From positions 1 to 64,000 of IMG/VR virus record IMGVR_UViG_3300046542_000168: DNA of 64,000 bases; one strand, 5' to 3'. Shown piece after piece: positions 15,453 to 24,742 of the stretch (positions are counted from its first letter, which is position 1; each line of letters opens with the position of its first letter). The DNA is from a virus. A program made the position numbers and the translations under genes. The notes below the pieces were generated by a model that worked only from the letters and a program-made list of their open reading frames with translations, was not told the DNA's origin and searched no databases.

Positions 15453-17309
15453 TTATCCTTCGCATGCGAGACAGCTAGTGTCTACATACTCAACTTTCTT
15501 CTTCACGGGCACGGCATTTAGTGGCTTATCCCCACCAGTACCGATATCAGCCTTGGCGGTGCCTTCTGCACGGCAGTAATACAACGCTTTAAGTCCCTTG
15601 TACCAAGCGGTAATAGTGATATCCATCATCCGCTCCTTGGTGATGTCGTTCGGAACCTTAATGTTGAGGCTTGTTCCCTGACAGATATATGGCGTGCGGG
15701 CTGCTGCCTGCTCGATGATCCACATAGGATCTGTCTCTTTGAAAGTCTTAAACACAGACTTCTCAAACTCGGTCAAGCAACTTAGGTTCTGTACACTACC
15801 GTCGTCGTTCTTAATGAACTCCCAGATTTCCGGGGTATCCATACCCTTCGAACGCAACAGCGCTTCCAGCCACTTGTTCTTAATCAAGAAGGCGCCTGCT
15901 CGACCATCAGCTACGAAGCAGTTATCTGCCCACGGCTCGATGGTCGGTGAAGCTCCTACCAGGCTAGAACTGGAGGCGTTCGGTGCAATGGCGAACAAGT
16001 GCGAGTTACGCATGCCGCTACCGGCACAATCTGGTGCCTCACCGCGTTCCAGGGCGAGCTGTAGGCTCGATTCAATACCCAGTTCACGTAGCCGCTTGTA
16101 GATCATATGGGTGTGCTGAATAGCACTGTTAAACCCACCACTCTCAAACGGAATCATCTTGCTCTGCAAGTAAGAGTGCCAGCCTAGTGTACCCAGGCCC
16201 AGGGCTCGCTCTTTCTTAGCGGAGTAAACTGCTTTCTTCAACTCTGGTGGTGCCAGTCGAATGAAGAACTCTAGTACGTTGTCCAGATAACGAATCAAGT
16301 CCGCAACTAGGGTCGTATCTTTCCACTCATCATACTTTTCAAGGTTAAGTGAGGACAGGCAGCATACAGCGGTACGCTTCTCCGAGGTCCACAACATAAT
16401 CTCGCTGCACAAGTTACTCTGGCCGACGTAATAGTGCGGGTTGCGAATCCAGCCCGGACGAAGACGGTTAACAGTATCGCGGAACAGGATATACGGCTCA
16501 CCAGTTTCGAAACGCATCTGATGGATGAGTTCCAGTACTTCACGAGCATTCAGGAATCGACCAGTAGGACCATGTTTCGGGTCTACCAGTTCGTAATCCT
16601 CACCCTTGATTACAGCGTGCATGAACTTGTCGGTAAGAGTTACCGCGTTGTTCAAGTTGAAGCATTTTTTGTTTGAGTCGCCACCTACTGGGTCACGCAT
16701 TCGAATGAACTGCATGATTTCCGGGTGATCGACATCAAGATAGGCCGCAATACTGCCTCGACGCGATTCCTTCTGCTTGAAAGCAAGGGTATCTGCATCA
16801 TAACCAGCGGCGTGAGCCATAACACCGGTAGACTTCTCGTCAGGCGCTCGGTTGCCGAACCATACACCAACACCACCACCCATCATTGAGAGCCATTCAG
16901 TCTCACTGCGGGTGTCTACCAGGGATTTCTTATTGTCGCTTACCTTCGTGAGGAAGCAACTAATAGGCATGCCATCTGGTTTGACGTTTCGTTCAAGCCA
17001 GTCACCAGCTTCTTTAAACTGATCTGGAGCGAAGTACGGCCAGTTAATTTCTACGGCATTCGAAAGTACTGGACTTGCGTTAGTGAACCAACCCTTAGAA
17101 GCAGCATCATAGATACGCTGTGCTAGGCCGTAATCACCGAACGAATAACAAGTTGCAGCTCGTGCGAATCCTTCCTGTGGACTGGTTTCCCAGTCCTTCT
17201 TGTAAAATCCCTTTCTGGTAAGCATTGCAAGTCCCTGTTCCGGCAGGGACGCATCACGCGAAAGGTCTACTCGCACACCCAGGTGCTGTCTAACGTAGCC
17301 TTCTAACAC
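15453..17309 (-). CDS. nrdA: Class I ribonucleotide reductase, large (alpha) subunit
   Basis: 618 aa, shorter than E. coli NrdA (761 aa) because the N-terminal ATP-cone regulatory domain is missing, as in NrdE-like and many phage enzymes. Active-site residues are present: Cys118 (ISCFL), Asn299/Cys301/Glu303 (NLCSEI), a Cys at 316-317 (VCCLSSLNL), and the C-terminal redox pair CLAC at 613-616 that is re-reduced by thioredoxin or glutaredoxin. A small thioredoxin-like protein is encoded 1.4 kb upstream in the same operon. Loss of the ATP cone suggests escape from dATP feedback. Confidence 0.96.
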   Translation of the reverse strand: MLEGYVRQHLGVRVDLSRDASLPEQGLAMLTRKGFYKKDWETSPQEGFARAATCYSFGDYGLAQRIYDAASKGWFTNASPVLSNAVEINWPYFAPDQFKEAGDWLERNVKPDGMPISCFLTKVSDNKKSLVDTRSETEWLSMMGGGVGVWFGNRAPDEKSTGVMAHAAGYDADTLAFKQKESRRGSIAAYLDVDHPEIMQFIRMRDPVGGDSNKKCFNLNNAVTLTDKFMHAVIKGEDYELVDPKHGPTGRFLNAREVLELIHQMRFETGEPYILFRDTVNRLRPGWIRNPHYYVGQSNLCSEIMLWTSEKRTAVCCLSSLNLEKYDEWKDTTLVADLIRYLDNVLEFFIRLAPPELKKAVYSAKKERALGLGTLGWHSYLQSKMIPFESGGFNSAIQHTHMIYKRLRELGIESSLQLALERGEAPDCAGSGMRNSHLFAIAPNASSSSLVGASPTIEPWADNCFVADGRAGAFLIKNKWLEALLRSKGMDTPEIWEFIKNDDGSVQNLSCLTEFEKSVFKTFKETDPMWIIEQAAARTPYICQGTSLNIKVPNDITKERMMDITITAWYKGLKALYYCRAEGTAKADIGTGGDKPLNAVPVKKKVEYVDTSCLACEG

Positions 17310-17311
17310 TA

Positions 17312-17713
17312 TTACTCAAAGCCTCGTTCACGCGATAGTTCGGTACTCATGCTGCGAAGTGCGAATCGCATGCTGTCATCTTTAGACGAAGCAATAACTG
17401 CACTCATACTTGCACACCCGCTACGAATCCACTCGTCATCAAGACGCTCTTGGCCTTCGAAGCGATAACCCGAAACAACCTTATTCTGTAAGTTTCGGTG
17501 CTGGATGAATACAATCTCAACCGGCTCCGCTGTATCAATCCCGTTGGGATAAAGATGATTCAGAATTGAATCATCTTTAACGAATACGTGGCGTTCACCA
17601 CACTCTTCTACAATTTCATAATGCTCAGGAAATCCGAGGATACTCGTATCAAAGTCTTTCTTGAACTCGTCAATCAACTTCAAGTCGCTGACGCTCAGGG
17701 CAAAGTCAACCAT
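17312..17713 (-). CDS. Unknown protein (133 aa) in the nucleotide operon
   Basis: Lies between thyX and nrdA with gaps of 2-3 bases on either side, so it is certainly in the same transcript. The C-terminal 30 residues are Ser/Arg/Met-rich. No motif recognised. Confidence 0.75.
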   Translation of the reverse strand: MVDFALSVSDLKLIDEFKKDFDTSILGFPEHYEIVEECGERHVFVKDDSILNHLYPNGIDTAEPVEIVFIQHRNLQNKVVSGYRFEGQERLDDEWIRSGCASMSAVIASSKDDSMRFALRSMSTELSRERGFE

Positions 17714-17716
17714 TGC

Positions 17717-18670
17717 TCAACCTTTTCTCACGTTATTATTAATCAGTTGGCGATGCTGAATGTAGCCACAGAAGTTACCGGACCAGTACTTACCTTCCCT
17801 ATCCGCGTGGGTAACACCCTCTTCCTCAGAGTCAAGCCATACACTCGAATCGAGATAACCCGGCCATTCGGTACGTTTCATCGGCGTTGCCTGATGTTCG
17901 AATGGACTTGCGTGTACTGGCTCACTATCTACCAACCGACCGAAGATCATTTTTGCCTTACTCAGGCTCATATCCAGGGTTCGGTAACTTACCTGGGCAC
18001 AGCAACTAGAACTTACTGCAAGCGCTTCCTCGACAGTTAGGATCTGTGTTTCGTAAACATCGTCCTCGATGTAGACCTCTGTGAGGTACATCAGACCCTC
18101 TGTGCCACGCATACGGTTAACGTAGGGTACGTGCCACTCACCAGGGTGGATAACGAACGGTGTAGACGCTTCCAGGGCCTCCCACATCTTGCGGGCCAGC
18201 TCGTGAATGGTCGGATCTGCATCATCGTGATCGCGGAGCCAGAACCAGTTGTTGCCCTCGGTGTAAGTCAGCACTACTTTCATCCACTGGTACGGCTCAG
18301 TGACGCGATTCGCTACCTGCTTGTGGGCTCCCAGTTTGGCCATGCCCTCTGAAAAGTCAGCGGCTGCCAGGGCCGCGTCACACCACAGGTCTTTAACTGC
18401 CTCCAGCTCGAAGCCGGTCAGTTCTTCAAACGCCTGCATACCTGGCTGGTTCTTACCCCAGTGCGACGGCTCCGCCATATCGCTACGGACCATATCCACC
18501 ACCTTGAGGATGGGGATAGCGCGGCTCGATGCACTATTGCGGCTAAACATCCGGTGCGTCATCAACTCCCCATGCACCATCCGTGGATACACGAGTTCGA
18601 ACGTTACAATCTCTTTGCCACTTACAGAGCACTTGCTACGCTGGATAATAGTTGCTGAAATATTAGACAT
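17717..18670 (-). CDS. thyX: Flavin-dependent thymidylate synthase
   Basis: 317 aa. The ThyX signature RHRxxSxNxxSxR is present as THRMFSRNSASSR (residues 38-50), with a downstream LRDHDDADPTIHELA segment matching the FAD/dUMP-binding region. It makes dTMP from dUMP using methylene-tetrahydrofolate and NADPH. Slightly longer than typical bacterial ThyX (220-250 aa). Confidence 0.93.
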   Translation of the reverse strand: MSNISATIIQRSKCSVSGKEIVTFELVYPRMVHGELMTHRMFSRNSASSRAIPILKVVDMVRSDMAEPSHWGKNQPGMQAFEELTGFELEAVKDLWCDAALAAADFSEGMAKLGAHKQVANRVTEPYQWMKVVLTYTEGNNWFWLRDHDDADPTIHELARKMWEALEASTPFVIHPGEWHVPYVNRMRGTEGLMYLTEVYIEDDVYETQILTVEEALAVSSSCCAQVSYRTLDMSLSKAKMIFGRLVDSEPVHASPFEHQATPMKRTEWPGYLDSSVWLDSEEEGVTHADREGKYWSGNFCGYIQHRQLINNNVRKG

Positions 18671-18905
18671 TCAGCAATTCCTTAACTTTCGGAACGTTGT
18701 TGCCAACTACATTTCCAACGTGCGACTCGCCACGGAAGACGATAGTTGTCGGCAGGCCGCGTACATTCATCTCGTGCAGGAACATCTCATTTTCTGGGCC
18801 GTCCGCATCTACCGATTCAAACTCAATCCCGGCTTTCTCCAGGGCCTGCTTATAAGGACCACACTGAGAGCACCAACTTGCGGAAACGACATAAACCTTA
18901 TTCAT
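18663..18905 (-). CDS. Thioredoxin/glutaredoxin-like protein
   Basis: 80 aa. Redox motif WCSQC at residues 11-15 after a beta-strand, and the cis-Pro loop RGLPTTIVF. Probably the electron donor for the phage ribonucleotide reductase. Overlaps thyX by 8 bases. Confidence 0.88.
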   Translation of the reverse strand: MNKVYVVSASWCSQCGPYKQALEKAGIEFESVDADGPENEMFLHEMNVRGLPTTIVFRGESHVGNVVGNNVPKVKELLNV

Positions 18906-19263
18906 CAGCTTTATCCGCCCGTTCCTGAGCAGCTTTATCGCTGTACTTCATGCCTTTATAACGCTCTTCAAGCTTATAAATGTTCTGGCGAAGGATAAAG
19001 TTCCGAGGGATACAGAGTTCATCCCGCATGCCTTCCATGTAGAACTCAAGGTCGCCAAGTTCTTCAACGATGTTCTTCAGGTCCGGCGCCTTGTTATAGA
19101 TAACGTACTTCTTGATTGCGTCTAGCAACTCACCGGCTTCACCGGCAATACCGATTGCCATATGGAGCAAGTGTGCTTTCTCTGGTGTCAGCGAGGCGAC
19201 GATATCCGCCCCTGGCTTAGCCAGGGCACGCACCATATCGGAGAATTCAGTATCAAGATTCAT
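18898..19263 (-). CDS. MazG-like nucleotide pyrophosphohydrolase
   Basis: 121 aa, all helical. The EAGEL motif (GIAGEAGELLDAIKK) followed by EELGDLEFY gives the four acidic residues of the MazG Mg-binding site. Such single-domain phage enzymes hydrolyse dNTPs or ppGpp-type nucleotides. Overlaps its neighbours by 4-8 bases. Confidence 0.87.
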   Translation of the reverse strand: MNLDTEFSDMVRALAKPGADIVASLTPEKAHLLHMAIGIAGEAGELLDAIKKYVIYNKAPDLKNIVEELGDLEFYMEGMRDELCIPRNFILRQNIYKLEERYKGMKYSDKAAQERADKADE

Positions 19264-19820
19264 TGTGCTTCCCCCTGGCGGGCGAAGCGCTTTTCCAGCT
19301 TATCAACGCTGTACTCGATCTTCTTCTTTTCGTAACTCACGGTGTTACCAGCTTTACCGGCACCGTTGAATGCACCCCACAAGCGAATCAAACTCTTGAA
19401 AGCGTTACCTGCGTCAAAGTCACTATTGAATGTTACTTCAATCAGCTCTTCGGTTTTAATGTAGGTACGGCCTTCTCGGTAGCGGTCAAATACTCGTGAG
19501 ATAAGCCAATCTGGTAGCTCGATGTCGTAATAAGTACTGGAACCGCCGTCTGATTTAATCGCCCCACCAACTTCAGTCGGAACAGGAGAATCATCATTGC
19601 TAGAAGGTTGGACAGTTTCTTCACAGGCATTGCACTCCGTCTCGGTGCTATCGTCTTGAATAACCCACAGGCCGGTCTGGAAAAACAGTTGAATCGCCTC
19701 GTCACCGAACTTAACTGGCGGGAGGTCATCTTTCAGTGAATATACGTTGCCGTTGCTTAGGAAAAACAAGGTGTCGCCAGTAACTTCTGGCATTTTAAAG
19801 AAGATATTGTGGTAAAGCAT
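19260..19820 (-). CDS. Unknown protein with DUF3310-like C-terminus (186 aa)
   Basis: The first 80 residues contain a CNAC motif in an acidic linker. The C-terminal 90 residues (YYDIELPDW ... GNAFKSLIRLWGA ... KIEYSVDKLE) resemble the small phage nucleotide-kinase-like domain DUF3310. The assignment is tentative. Its leader contains a GTAAG-type repeat. Confidence 0.7.
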   Translation of the reverse strand: MLYHNIFFKMPEVTGDTLFFLSNGNVYSLKDDLPPVKFGDEAIQLFFQTGLWVIQDDSTETECNACEETVQPSSNDDSPVPTEVGGAIKSDGGSSTYYDIELPDWLISRVFDRYREGRTYIKTEELIEVTFNSDFDAGNAFKSLIRLWGAFNGAGKAGNTVSYEKKKIEYSVDKLEKRFARQGEAQ

Positions 19821-19830
19821 ACTTACTCTC

Positions 19831-20625
19831 TTACTTGCTTACGGAATTACTTTTGTTTTTGCCGTAACGCTCGCTCAGATACTGGAGCGATAGTGGCATT
19901 GGTAGGGCGAAACCATCTTGTGCTTCATTGAGAACAATGATGCCTCGGAAGTGGTTGTTACCCTGGAATCCTTTGTACCCTTCATCGTGCGGATAGGCAG
20001 CACCGTTGATAACAGCGAACTGCATTTTGTCATCAATGGTTGGGCGAATAGCGATGTCGAGAACTTGTTTGTGGCCAACAACGAAACTACGACCTACAGT
20101 CTTCAACTGATTAAGTGCAGTGCCGCCATATGGCTTGCCAGTCATGGGGTTTGCGAGATAGTGAACGAAGAAGATGCCTTCAATCTCAACCGGCTTCAGG
20201 AAAGAGTAAACTTCGAAGCCCCACTTGTCTAGCGAAAGTGTTTCAGTACCAACAAATCCATCCAGCTCTGGCATATTCTCAGCCAGTCGGTCGAACCGCT
20301 CTTCGTGGTTGCCGTGGGTGAATACTAGTCGAGGACTATAAACCTTCTTCTTAGCTGCCTTCTGACGCTCTTGTAGAGCAACAATCGGAGCGAAGAACAC
20401 TTCCATTGCTTCATTACCGGCCTCGATGTCTGCCTTCAGGCGGCGACCCTCGAAACTCTTCTTGCCTTTGTCATATGAGGACAGGGATTCGAAGTCCCAC
20501 CAATCACCGATGATAACAACTACATCCGGTTGCTTATCGGCAATGTATTCACCCATATGTTGGATATGCGATAGGTCTTGCCCAGGCTTAACTTGCACAT
20601 CGCCAATTACAACAATTTTCTTACT
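19831..20625 (-). CDS. Calcineurin-like metallophosphoesterase
   Basis: 264 aa from the ATG at 20625, which overlaps the upstream stop. Motifs: IGDVQ, GDWWDFES, GNHEERFD and GHKQ, the metal-binding set of nucleic-acid or nucleotide phosphoesterases of the calcineurin superfamily. Substrate unknown. It lies upstream of the MazG-like and ThyX genes, so a nucleotide role is plausible. Confidence 0.87.
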   Translation of the reverse strand, partial: SKKIVVIGDVQVKPGQDLSHIQHMGEYIADKQPDVVVIIGDWWDFESLSSYDKGKKSFEGRRLKADIEAGNEAMEVFFAPIVALQERQKAAKKKVYSPRLVFTHGNHEERFDRLAENMPELDGFVGTETLSLDKWGFEVYSFLKPVEIEGIFFVHYLANPMTGKPYGGTALNQLKTVGRSFVVGHKQVLDIAIRPTIDDKMQFAVINGAAYPHDEGYKGFQGNNHFRGIIVLNEAQDGFALPMPLSLQYLSERYGKNKSNSVSK

Positions 20626-20935
20626 CATCGGCATATCCCAGGAACTTACGAATCGCATACCAGATATCTGTGTCGTATCCGTGAGAGTTATCCAGATGCA
20701 CTAGTACGTCTTCAAGAAGTTGTCGGGCCTCTGCGGCACGAATATCCTCGACGGCGGTAATCTCGACAATTTCATATACGTCCTGCTCATCGAAGGTAAA
20801 GCCACCCCGGTAAGCATGGGCATTAGTAAATGCAGACTTAGCGTGCCCTGGAGTCTTCCAGGCGCCTTTCTTGCCCTTAGATGTGAACAGTTGCTGATGT
20901 GTTTCTTTGTGGCGAATAATGTATAGCGAGGCCAT
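20621..20935 (-). CDS. Unknown protein (104 aa)
   Basis: The ATG at 20935 has AAGGGAA upstream and a TAATG overlap with the preceding stop; the frame extends 7 codons further without a ribosome-binding site. Short strands then helices; no motif recognised. Confidence 0.68.
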   Translation of the reverse strand: MASLYIIRHKETHQQLFTSKGKKGAWKTPGHAKSAFTNAHAYRGGFTFDEQDVYEIVEITAVEDIRAAEARQLLEDVLVHLDNSHGYDTDIWYAIRKFLGYADE

Positions 20936-21261
20936 TAAGTTCCCTTGGGTTTCCATAGTTTCGCGAAGGTAAGTAAAGGTGGTACTTCATGTGGGGTCAT
21001 AGGCTGGACCGCCAAGCATGAAGGCTCGCCTCCGCAAATAGTGTTTTCGTGTCCTTTCCAACACTGAAGTCGATCTGCAATCTTGTCGAACTCTTTACGG
21101 CCAACACGCACAACTACTTTCTTGAAGGAGTTCATCAGCCAGTCGTCGTACTCGTGGCAGCCCTCAAAGTACCTGTGTGCGTTAATGGCCGTGTGAGCGA
21201 CTAACGTTGGCACCATGTAATCTGGAGCATCGTCCAGTACGGCGAAGTACATCTTTCTCAT
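20935..21261 (-). CDS. Unknown protein, weakly PTH2-like (108 aa)
   Basis: The order of features (an initial strand, AHTAINAH, W-L-x-S-F-KKVVVRV, then an L-A-V-Q-P segment) faintly resembles bacterial/archaeal peptidyl-tRNA hydrolase 2, which would fit a phage rich in tRNAs. The match is too weak to assign; structure prediction would decide. Confidence 0.6.
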   Translation of the reverse strand: MRKMYFAVLDDAPDYMVPTLVAHTAINAHRYFEGCHEYDDWLMNSFKKVVVRVGRKEFDKIADRLQCWKGHENTICGGEPSCLAVQPMTPHEVPPLLTFAKLWKPKGT

Positions 21262-21392
21262 TCTACTAACTCAGCCTTGAATATTACGAACCCTGGAAGC
21301 CTCAAGAATTCCTTTTGTGCAAGAGCCTCTTCGTAGGTATCGAACTTTAAGACGGTGTAGAATGCCGAGCTGCATAATAGGTAGTAGGTCAT
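21258..21392 (-). CDS. Small protein (44 aa)
   Basis: ATG overlapping the upstream TGA, with AAAGGAAG just before it, and ATGA overlap with the next gene. The peptide is amphipathic, with a central acidic helix. It fills the gap exactly, so it is likely translated. Function unknown. Confidence 0.6.
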   Translation of the reverse strand: MTYYLLCSSAFYTVLKFDTYEEALAQKEFLRLPGFVIFKAELVE

Positions 21393-21913
21393 TTCTCTTC
21401 CTTTAGAACTGATTCAACTTGCTTCCTACGTCCCGCTGCATTCGATACAGGCTTAATTCCCCGATCCGTGAGGAACTGCTTATCTTGTTTGTTCTTACAG
21501 ATAAGGATGGCTTGCTTAATAGCTGCTGCCTCATTGAAACTAATTCCCATGCGATCAGCGTAGGACTTAATCCGGTGGGCTTCCTTGTCCACGTACTGCA
21601 TGTTCTCTTTACTTGCACATAAGTGCAGGATGAAAGGCAGAACGTCTTCCCACTCTTGCAGCGATACATGCCCATGGATATGGTCAACTTCAGCAGCGGA
21701 CTTCCCTACCCAGACCCCCGTTAGAGCACAGTAGCTGCCAGTCTTGGCCCTGCCGGTGTACCCTGGAGGTGGAGGCTTACACAGAGCGTTCTTAAACTCG
21801 AACTTCAGTGGCCACTTCTCCCAGACAGCCCTTCGCAGGGCTCCCCGTAGGAAGAGGAAGAACGCTGCCTTGGTCTTCCAGATATGAGGCGCCTCAATCC
21901 ATGGCTCACTCAT
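21389..21913 (-). CDS. HNH endonuclease-like protein (174 aa)
   Basis: The ATG at 21913 overlaps the stop of the exonuclease gene. It has the core EVDHIHGH followed about 30 residues later by NMQYV and H-R-I-K, matching the HNH nuclease layout found in many phage proteins. It may be a free-standing homing endonuclease or a packaging/recombination nuclease. The zinc-binding Cys pairs of some HNH proteins are absent. Confidence 0.75.
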   Translation of the reverse strand: MSEPWIEAPHIWKTKAAFFLFLRGALRRAVWEKWPLKFEFKNALCKPPPPGYTGRAKTGSYCALTGVWVGKSAAEVDHIHGHVSLQEWEDVLPFILHLCASKENMQYVDKEAHRIKSYADRMGISFNEAAAIKQAILICKNKQDKQFLTDRGIKPVSNAAGRRKQVESVLKEEK

Positions 21914-22850
21914 TCCAGGCACTACCGAAGTACGTCGCCGCGTCCCACTTATCCGTATCGCTTCGCAGCAGATACAAGTAGAAGGCATTGTCGTCTAGTC
22001 GCTCACGCCATTCCGTTGGGTGAGCTGTCCTGTACGCTTCTACTACTCGGGCCGCCAAGTCCTCTTCGGTCTTGCAATCAGCCAATAGCTTCTTTGCTGT
22101 GGCTGGCCCTACCCCACTAACGCGGATGTTAAACTTACGCTTAAAGTCTTCATCCAGAAACTCGATACCGGGAATCTCATCAGCATTATCGCCGGTAAGA
22201 CACTGAGTAGCGAAGTTGTAACTCTGAGTGAAGCCATCATTCCAGAAGATTCCTTCTTCTAGTTTGAAGTAGTTCAACATCCAACCTCGACCGTTCGCTG
22301 GGATGTCCTTATCACAGTAAGCAATCACGTAGTTTGCTTCGTCCTTATCCTTGTACTTGAAACTACGGTTGTAGCTTGCCCAAGATCGCATAACAACTTC
22401 GTCATCGGTTTCCCGATCAACAGCCATTAGGAGATTGTGGCGGTACTTAGAGCGAACAAACTCTTTACACTGGTGAAACAGCAAGGGCTTCTCTGGTCGA
22501 GAGCCTTTGTATTTGACAAACTTCGATTCGCGATCCATGCGAAAATTGCCAGGGCCTTCCATAATAATCAGGAAGTCATCACACTTGCCAGCGGTGATAA
22601 TGTTAGATAACTTCTGGTCAATTGTTCTGAAAGCATGGCTGGCTTCACCAGTTACCTCAGATTTAACCTTGAACTCGAAGTCATCCTTAGTCCAGCGGTC
22701 CTGTCCTTTGAGCCACGTATTGAACTCCGTCTTAGAGTCCCACAACTTTTCCCGGCCACTTTCCTTGTGGGTAGCGAGACAGCGATTAGTCTGTTGTTGT
22801 GCGGCAGAAGAGTAGAGAACCGTATCGAAGTCGATAACTAGTGTTCTCAT
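21906..22850 (-). CDS. 5'-3' exonuclease / flap endonuclease
   Basis: 314 aa from the ATG at 22850. N-terminal LVIDFDTVLY provides the first acidic metal ligand, the middle carries acidic clusters, and GDNADEIPGI plus the helix-hairpin-helix SGVGPATAKKLL are hallmarks of the FEN/T7 gp6/T5 D15 family. It degrades host DNA or removes RNA primers during phage replication. The open frame extends 32 codons upstream, but that part overlaps the previous gene. Confidence 0.92.
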   Translation of the reverse strand: MRTLVIDFDTVLYSSAAQQQTNRCLATHKESGREKLWDSKTEFNTWLKGQDRWTKDDFEFKVKSEVTGEASHAFRTIDQKLSNIITAGKCDDFLIIMEGPGNFRMDRESKFVKYKGSRPEKPLLFHQCKEFVRSKYRHNLLMAVDRETDDEVVMRSWASYNRSFKYKDKDEANYVIAYCDKDIPANGRGWMLNYFKLEEGIFWNDGFTQSYNFATQCLTGDNADEIPGIEFLDEDFKRKFNIRVSGVGPATAKKLLADCKTEEDLAARVVEAYRTAHPTEWRERLDDNAFYLYLLRSDTDKWDAATYFGSAWNE

Positions 22851-22857
22851 ACTATTC

Positions 22858-23121
22858 TCAGTCGTTGTAGCCTGGAGCCAGTTCTTCGTACTTGTCGAAT
22901 ACAGCCTTGGCAGCACTGCATTGTTCTTCGTACACGTTGCGTGCATGAATCGTAGCGGCCTTACTTACAAGGGCGACAACTTCAGGCGGAAGTCCATCAA
23001 GATTGGTCTTCTTGTTGAACTTGAAATCTTTCTTGAGCTGCTTGATATCGTCGCCAGTGACAAGCTTTTCACCCTCCAGGGTGACGAGGCGATCAAACAA
23101 ATCCTGTTCTGTGTATTTCAT
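22858..23121 (-). CDS. Small helical protein (87 aa)
   Basis: The ATG at 23121 is preceded by GAGAGGACC; the frame start at 23181 has no such signal. Highly charged Lys/Asp/Glu helices. Unknown; a DNA- or protein-binding accessory role is possible given its position between SSB and exonuclease. Confidence 0.65.
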   Translation of the reverse strand: MKYTEQDLFDRLVTLEGEKLVTGDDIKQLKKDFKFNKKTNLDGLPPEVVALVSKAATIHARNVYEEQCSAAKAVFDKYEELAPGYND

Positions 23122-23131
23122 ATCGGTCCTC

Positions 23132-23446
23132 TCAGCAGATAGCCGTGTGAATTGGCGATGTCGCAGGAACTGCGTAATCACTCAGGGACGGCGAACCGAG
23201 AGTCGTGATGCCACGGTACGGGGTAACTTTGTTGAATACAGTCTTCAGGTGATCGGTGATCGACTTCCATTGAACTTCATTAGGCATGGAGCCATTGAGT
23301 TCAACGAAGCCCTGGAGCCAGTAAGTAAATTGATCTGGGGTCATGCTTTCGATTCCATTCGAGTTGTTAACGCTACTGATTACTCTAGTTGTTAGAGTAG
23401 AGAGTGCCGAGGTAGAGGCTTGCGCATTTGAGGATTGCAAGGTCAT
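23132..23446 (-). CDS. Conserved phage protein with YWLQGF motif (104 aa)
   Basis: The MTPDQFTYWLQGFVELNG ... ITDHLKTVF core occurs in many small proteins of unrelated tailed phages, usually near replication genes. Role unknown. The N-terminus is Ser/Thr-rich. Confidence 0.82.
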   Translation of the reverse strand: MTLQSSNAQASTSALSTLTTRVISSVNNSNGIESMTPDQFTYWLQGFVELNGSMPNEVQWKSITDHLKTVFNKVTPYRGITTLGSPSLSDYAVPATSPIHTAIC

Positions 23447-23464
23447 ATCTAATCCTTTAGAAGT

Positions 23465-23484
23465 GGGGCGGTGTTACCCGCCCC
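23465..23484 (-). other. GGGGCGG hairpin between SSB and downstream gene
   Basis: A 7-bp GC stem (GGGGCGG / CCGCCCC) 8 bases after the SSB stop without a T-tract. A hairpin with the same arm sequence follows the major capsid gene at 56511, suggesting a shared mRNA-stabilising element. Confidence 0.45.
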
Positions 23485-23491
23485 TAGCTAC

Positions 23492-24520
23492 TTACCAGGG
23501 AACGTCACCTTCAGCGACTTCTTGTTCCTTTTCTTTAGCTGGCTTAGCTGCTGGCTTACGGCCTGCAACTTTAGGCGCCTGCTTTACTTCTTCCTGCTCT
23601 TCTTCACGATCAGAGTCAGTATCACCGTCGTCTGCCTGTGCCTCTTTACGCTTACGCAGAGTGTTAATCTGCTTCTCGATCACAGAGCCCTTGTAGTTCT
23701 CAGCACCCTTAATGGTATTGATAACGTGTTGACGCAACTCGGTGATTGCGGCGTCTGGGTTCTCTTCATCGAATTGAACGATGTAAGGGGAAGTGGACAG
23801 CTCAGGAACTGTTTGTCCACGGCCCAGGGCAGATGCAAAGCGCAGGTACTCGGTGAAGTACTCTTTCTGACCAGACTGCTTGAAGTAGACCTGGGCGTCA
23901 AACTGGAACGCTTTACCCAGCAGTTCGTCAATGCGATCCGGCAGGAATGTTTCGTCTGCCTTAATCAACTTCGCAGCAACAGCCATCTTGTGCAGCATGT
24001 TATTCTGAGCCAGGGACCAGCGCTTAGTCTTGCGGGTCTTGTCCAGGTTAACAACACGTAGAGGTGTTGGGCGAGCTACAACCATACCCTGGGTAGGAAT
24101 GTAGAACTGATTACCGGTGTAGAGACGCAACGGTTTCGGATCTGACGGTTCGCCGTAAGCCGAAGCCATATCAACAACGATATCGTCAATGTCGATTGCC
24201 AGGACAACACACTGTACAGGCTTTTGTGGCCAGCACTTCAGGCGAACTTCTTTCTTAGTGTCTTGATCTACACCATCTTTGAAATAAGTATCAGGGTATT
24301 GCGCCATGATAGCTTCTTCATCTTCCTCGGAACCGACGAAGACTGTTTCCGCGTCTGGTTGCTTCTGTACGCCGAGGTCGATAACTGCTGCTACGCGACC
24401 ACCGAGAGTTTCACGATCTTGGAGGCCAGCCGCTTCTACACGGTACTTATTGATTGCTTCAAAGTCAACGGTAGACTCTGAATTGCCCCCAGCAGGGGCT
24501 CCTACTGTTTTAAATGCCAT
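23492..24520 (-). CDS. Single-stranded DNA-binding protein-like
   Basis: 342 aa. The first 260 residues are mixed strands and helices; the last 70 are charged and disordered (KRKEAQADDGDTDSDREEEQ) and end EVAEGDVPW. An acidic tail with a terminal aromatic residue is the hallmark of SSB proteins, used to recruit partner proteins. Position next to exonuclease, polymerase and primase-helicase fits. The oligonucleotide-binding fold is not identifiable by eye, so this is an inference from tail and context. Confidence 0.72.
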   Translation of the reverse strand: MAFKTVGAPAGGNSESTVDFEAINKYRVEAAGLQDRETLGGRVAAVIDLGVQKQPDAETVFVGSEEDEEAIMAQYPDTYFKDGVDQDTKKEVRLKCWPQKPVQCVVLAIDIDDIVVDMASAYGEPSDPKPLRLYTGNQFYIPTQGMVVARPTPLRVVNLDKTRKTKRWSLAQNNMLHKMAVAAKLIKADETFLPDRIDELLGKAFQFDAQVYFKQSGQKEYFTEYLRFASALGRGQTVPELSTSPYIVQFDEENPDAAITELRQHVINTIKGAENYKGSVIEKQINTLRKRKEAQADDGDTDSDREEEQEEVKQAPKVAGRKPAAKPAKEKEQEVAEGDVPW

Positions 24521-24577
24521 CTTACTTAATTTCTCTATTACGTTCTTACAAGGTTTCTATTTAAGGTTATTACTGTC

Positions 24578-24742
24578 TTACTTCTTTACAGTGAATTCTT
24601 TGCCACTAACTGTGCATCGAACCACTACTTGGCCATCGGGGGCCTTCTTTGAGGTCGGGTTAGCTGCGCGCATGCCCGGACCATAAAGTTCGTCTTGAGT
24701 CTTGCTTACTGCGGAGGGGTTATAAACGATGTAACCGGCCAT
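24578..24742 (-). CDS. Small basic protein (54 aa)
   Basis: ATG in a TAATG overlap with the upstream gene and AAGGAAA upstream. Begins MAGYIVYNPSAVSK and ends in a Lys-rich tail. Unknown function. Confidence 0.6.
   Translation of the reverse strand: MAGYIVYNPSAVSKTQDELYGPGMRAANPTSKKAPDGQVVVRCTVSGKEFTVKK

Noticed and set aside
14832-15521. 229-aa plus-strand frame across nrdB and the end of nrdA
   Set aside because: Entirely antisense to nrdA/nrdB, which carry all catalytic motifs; composition is typical of a shadow frame.
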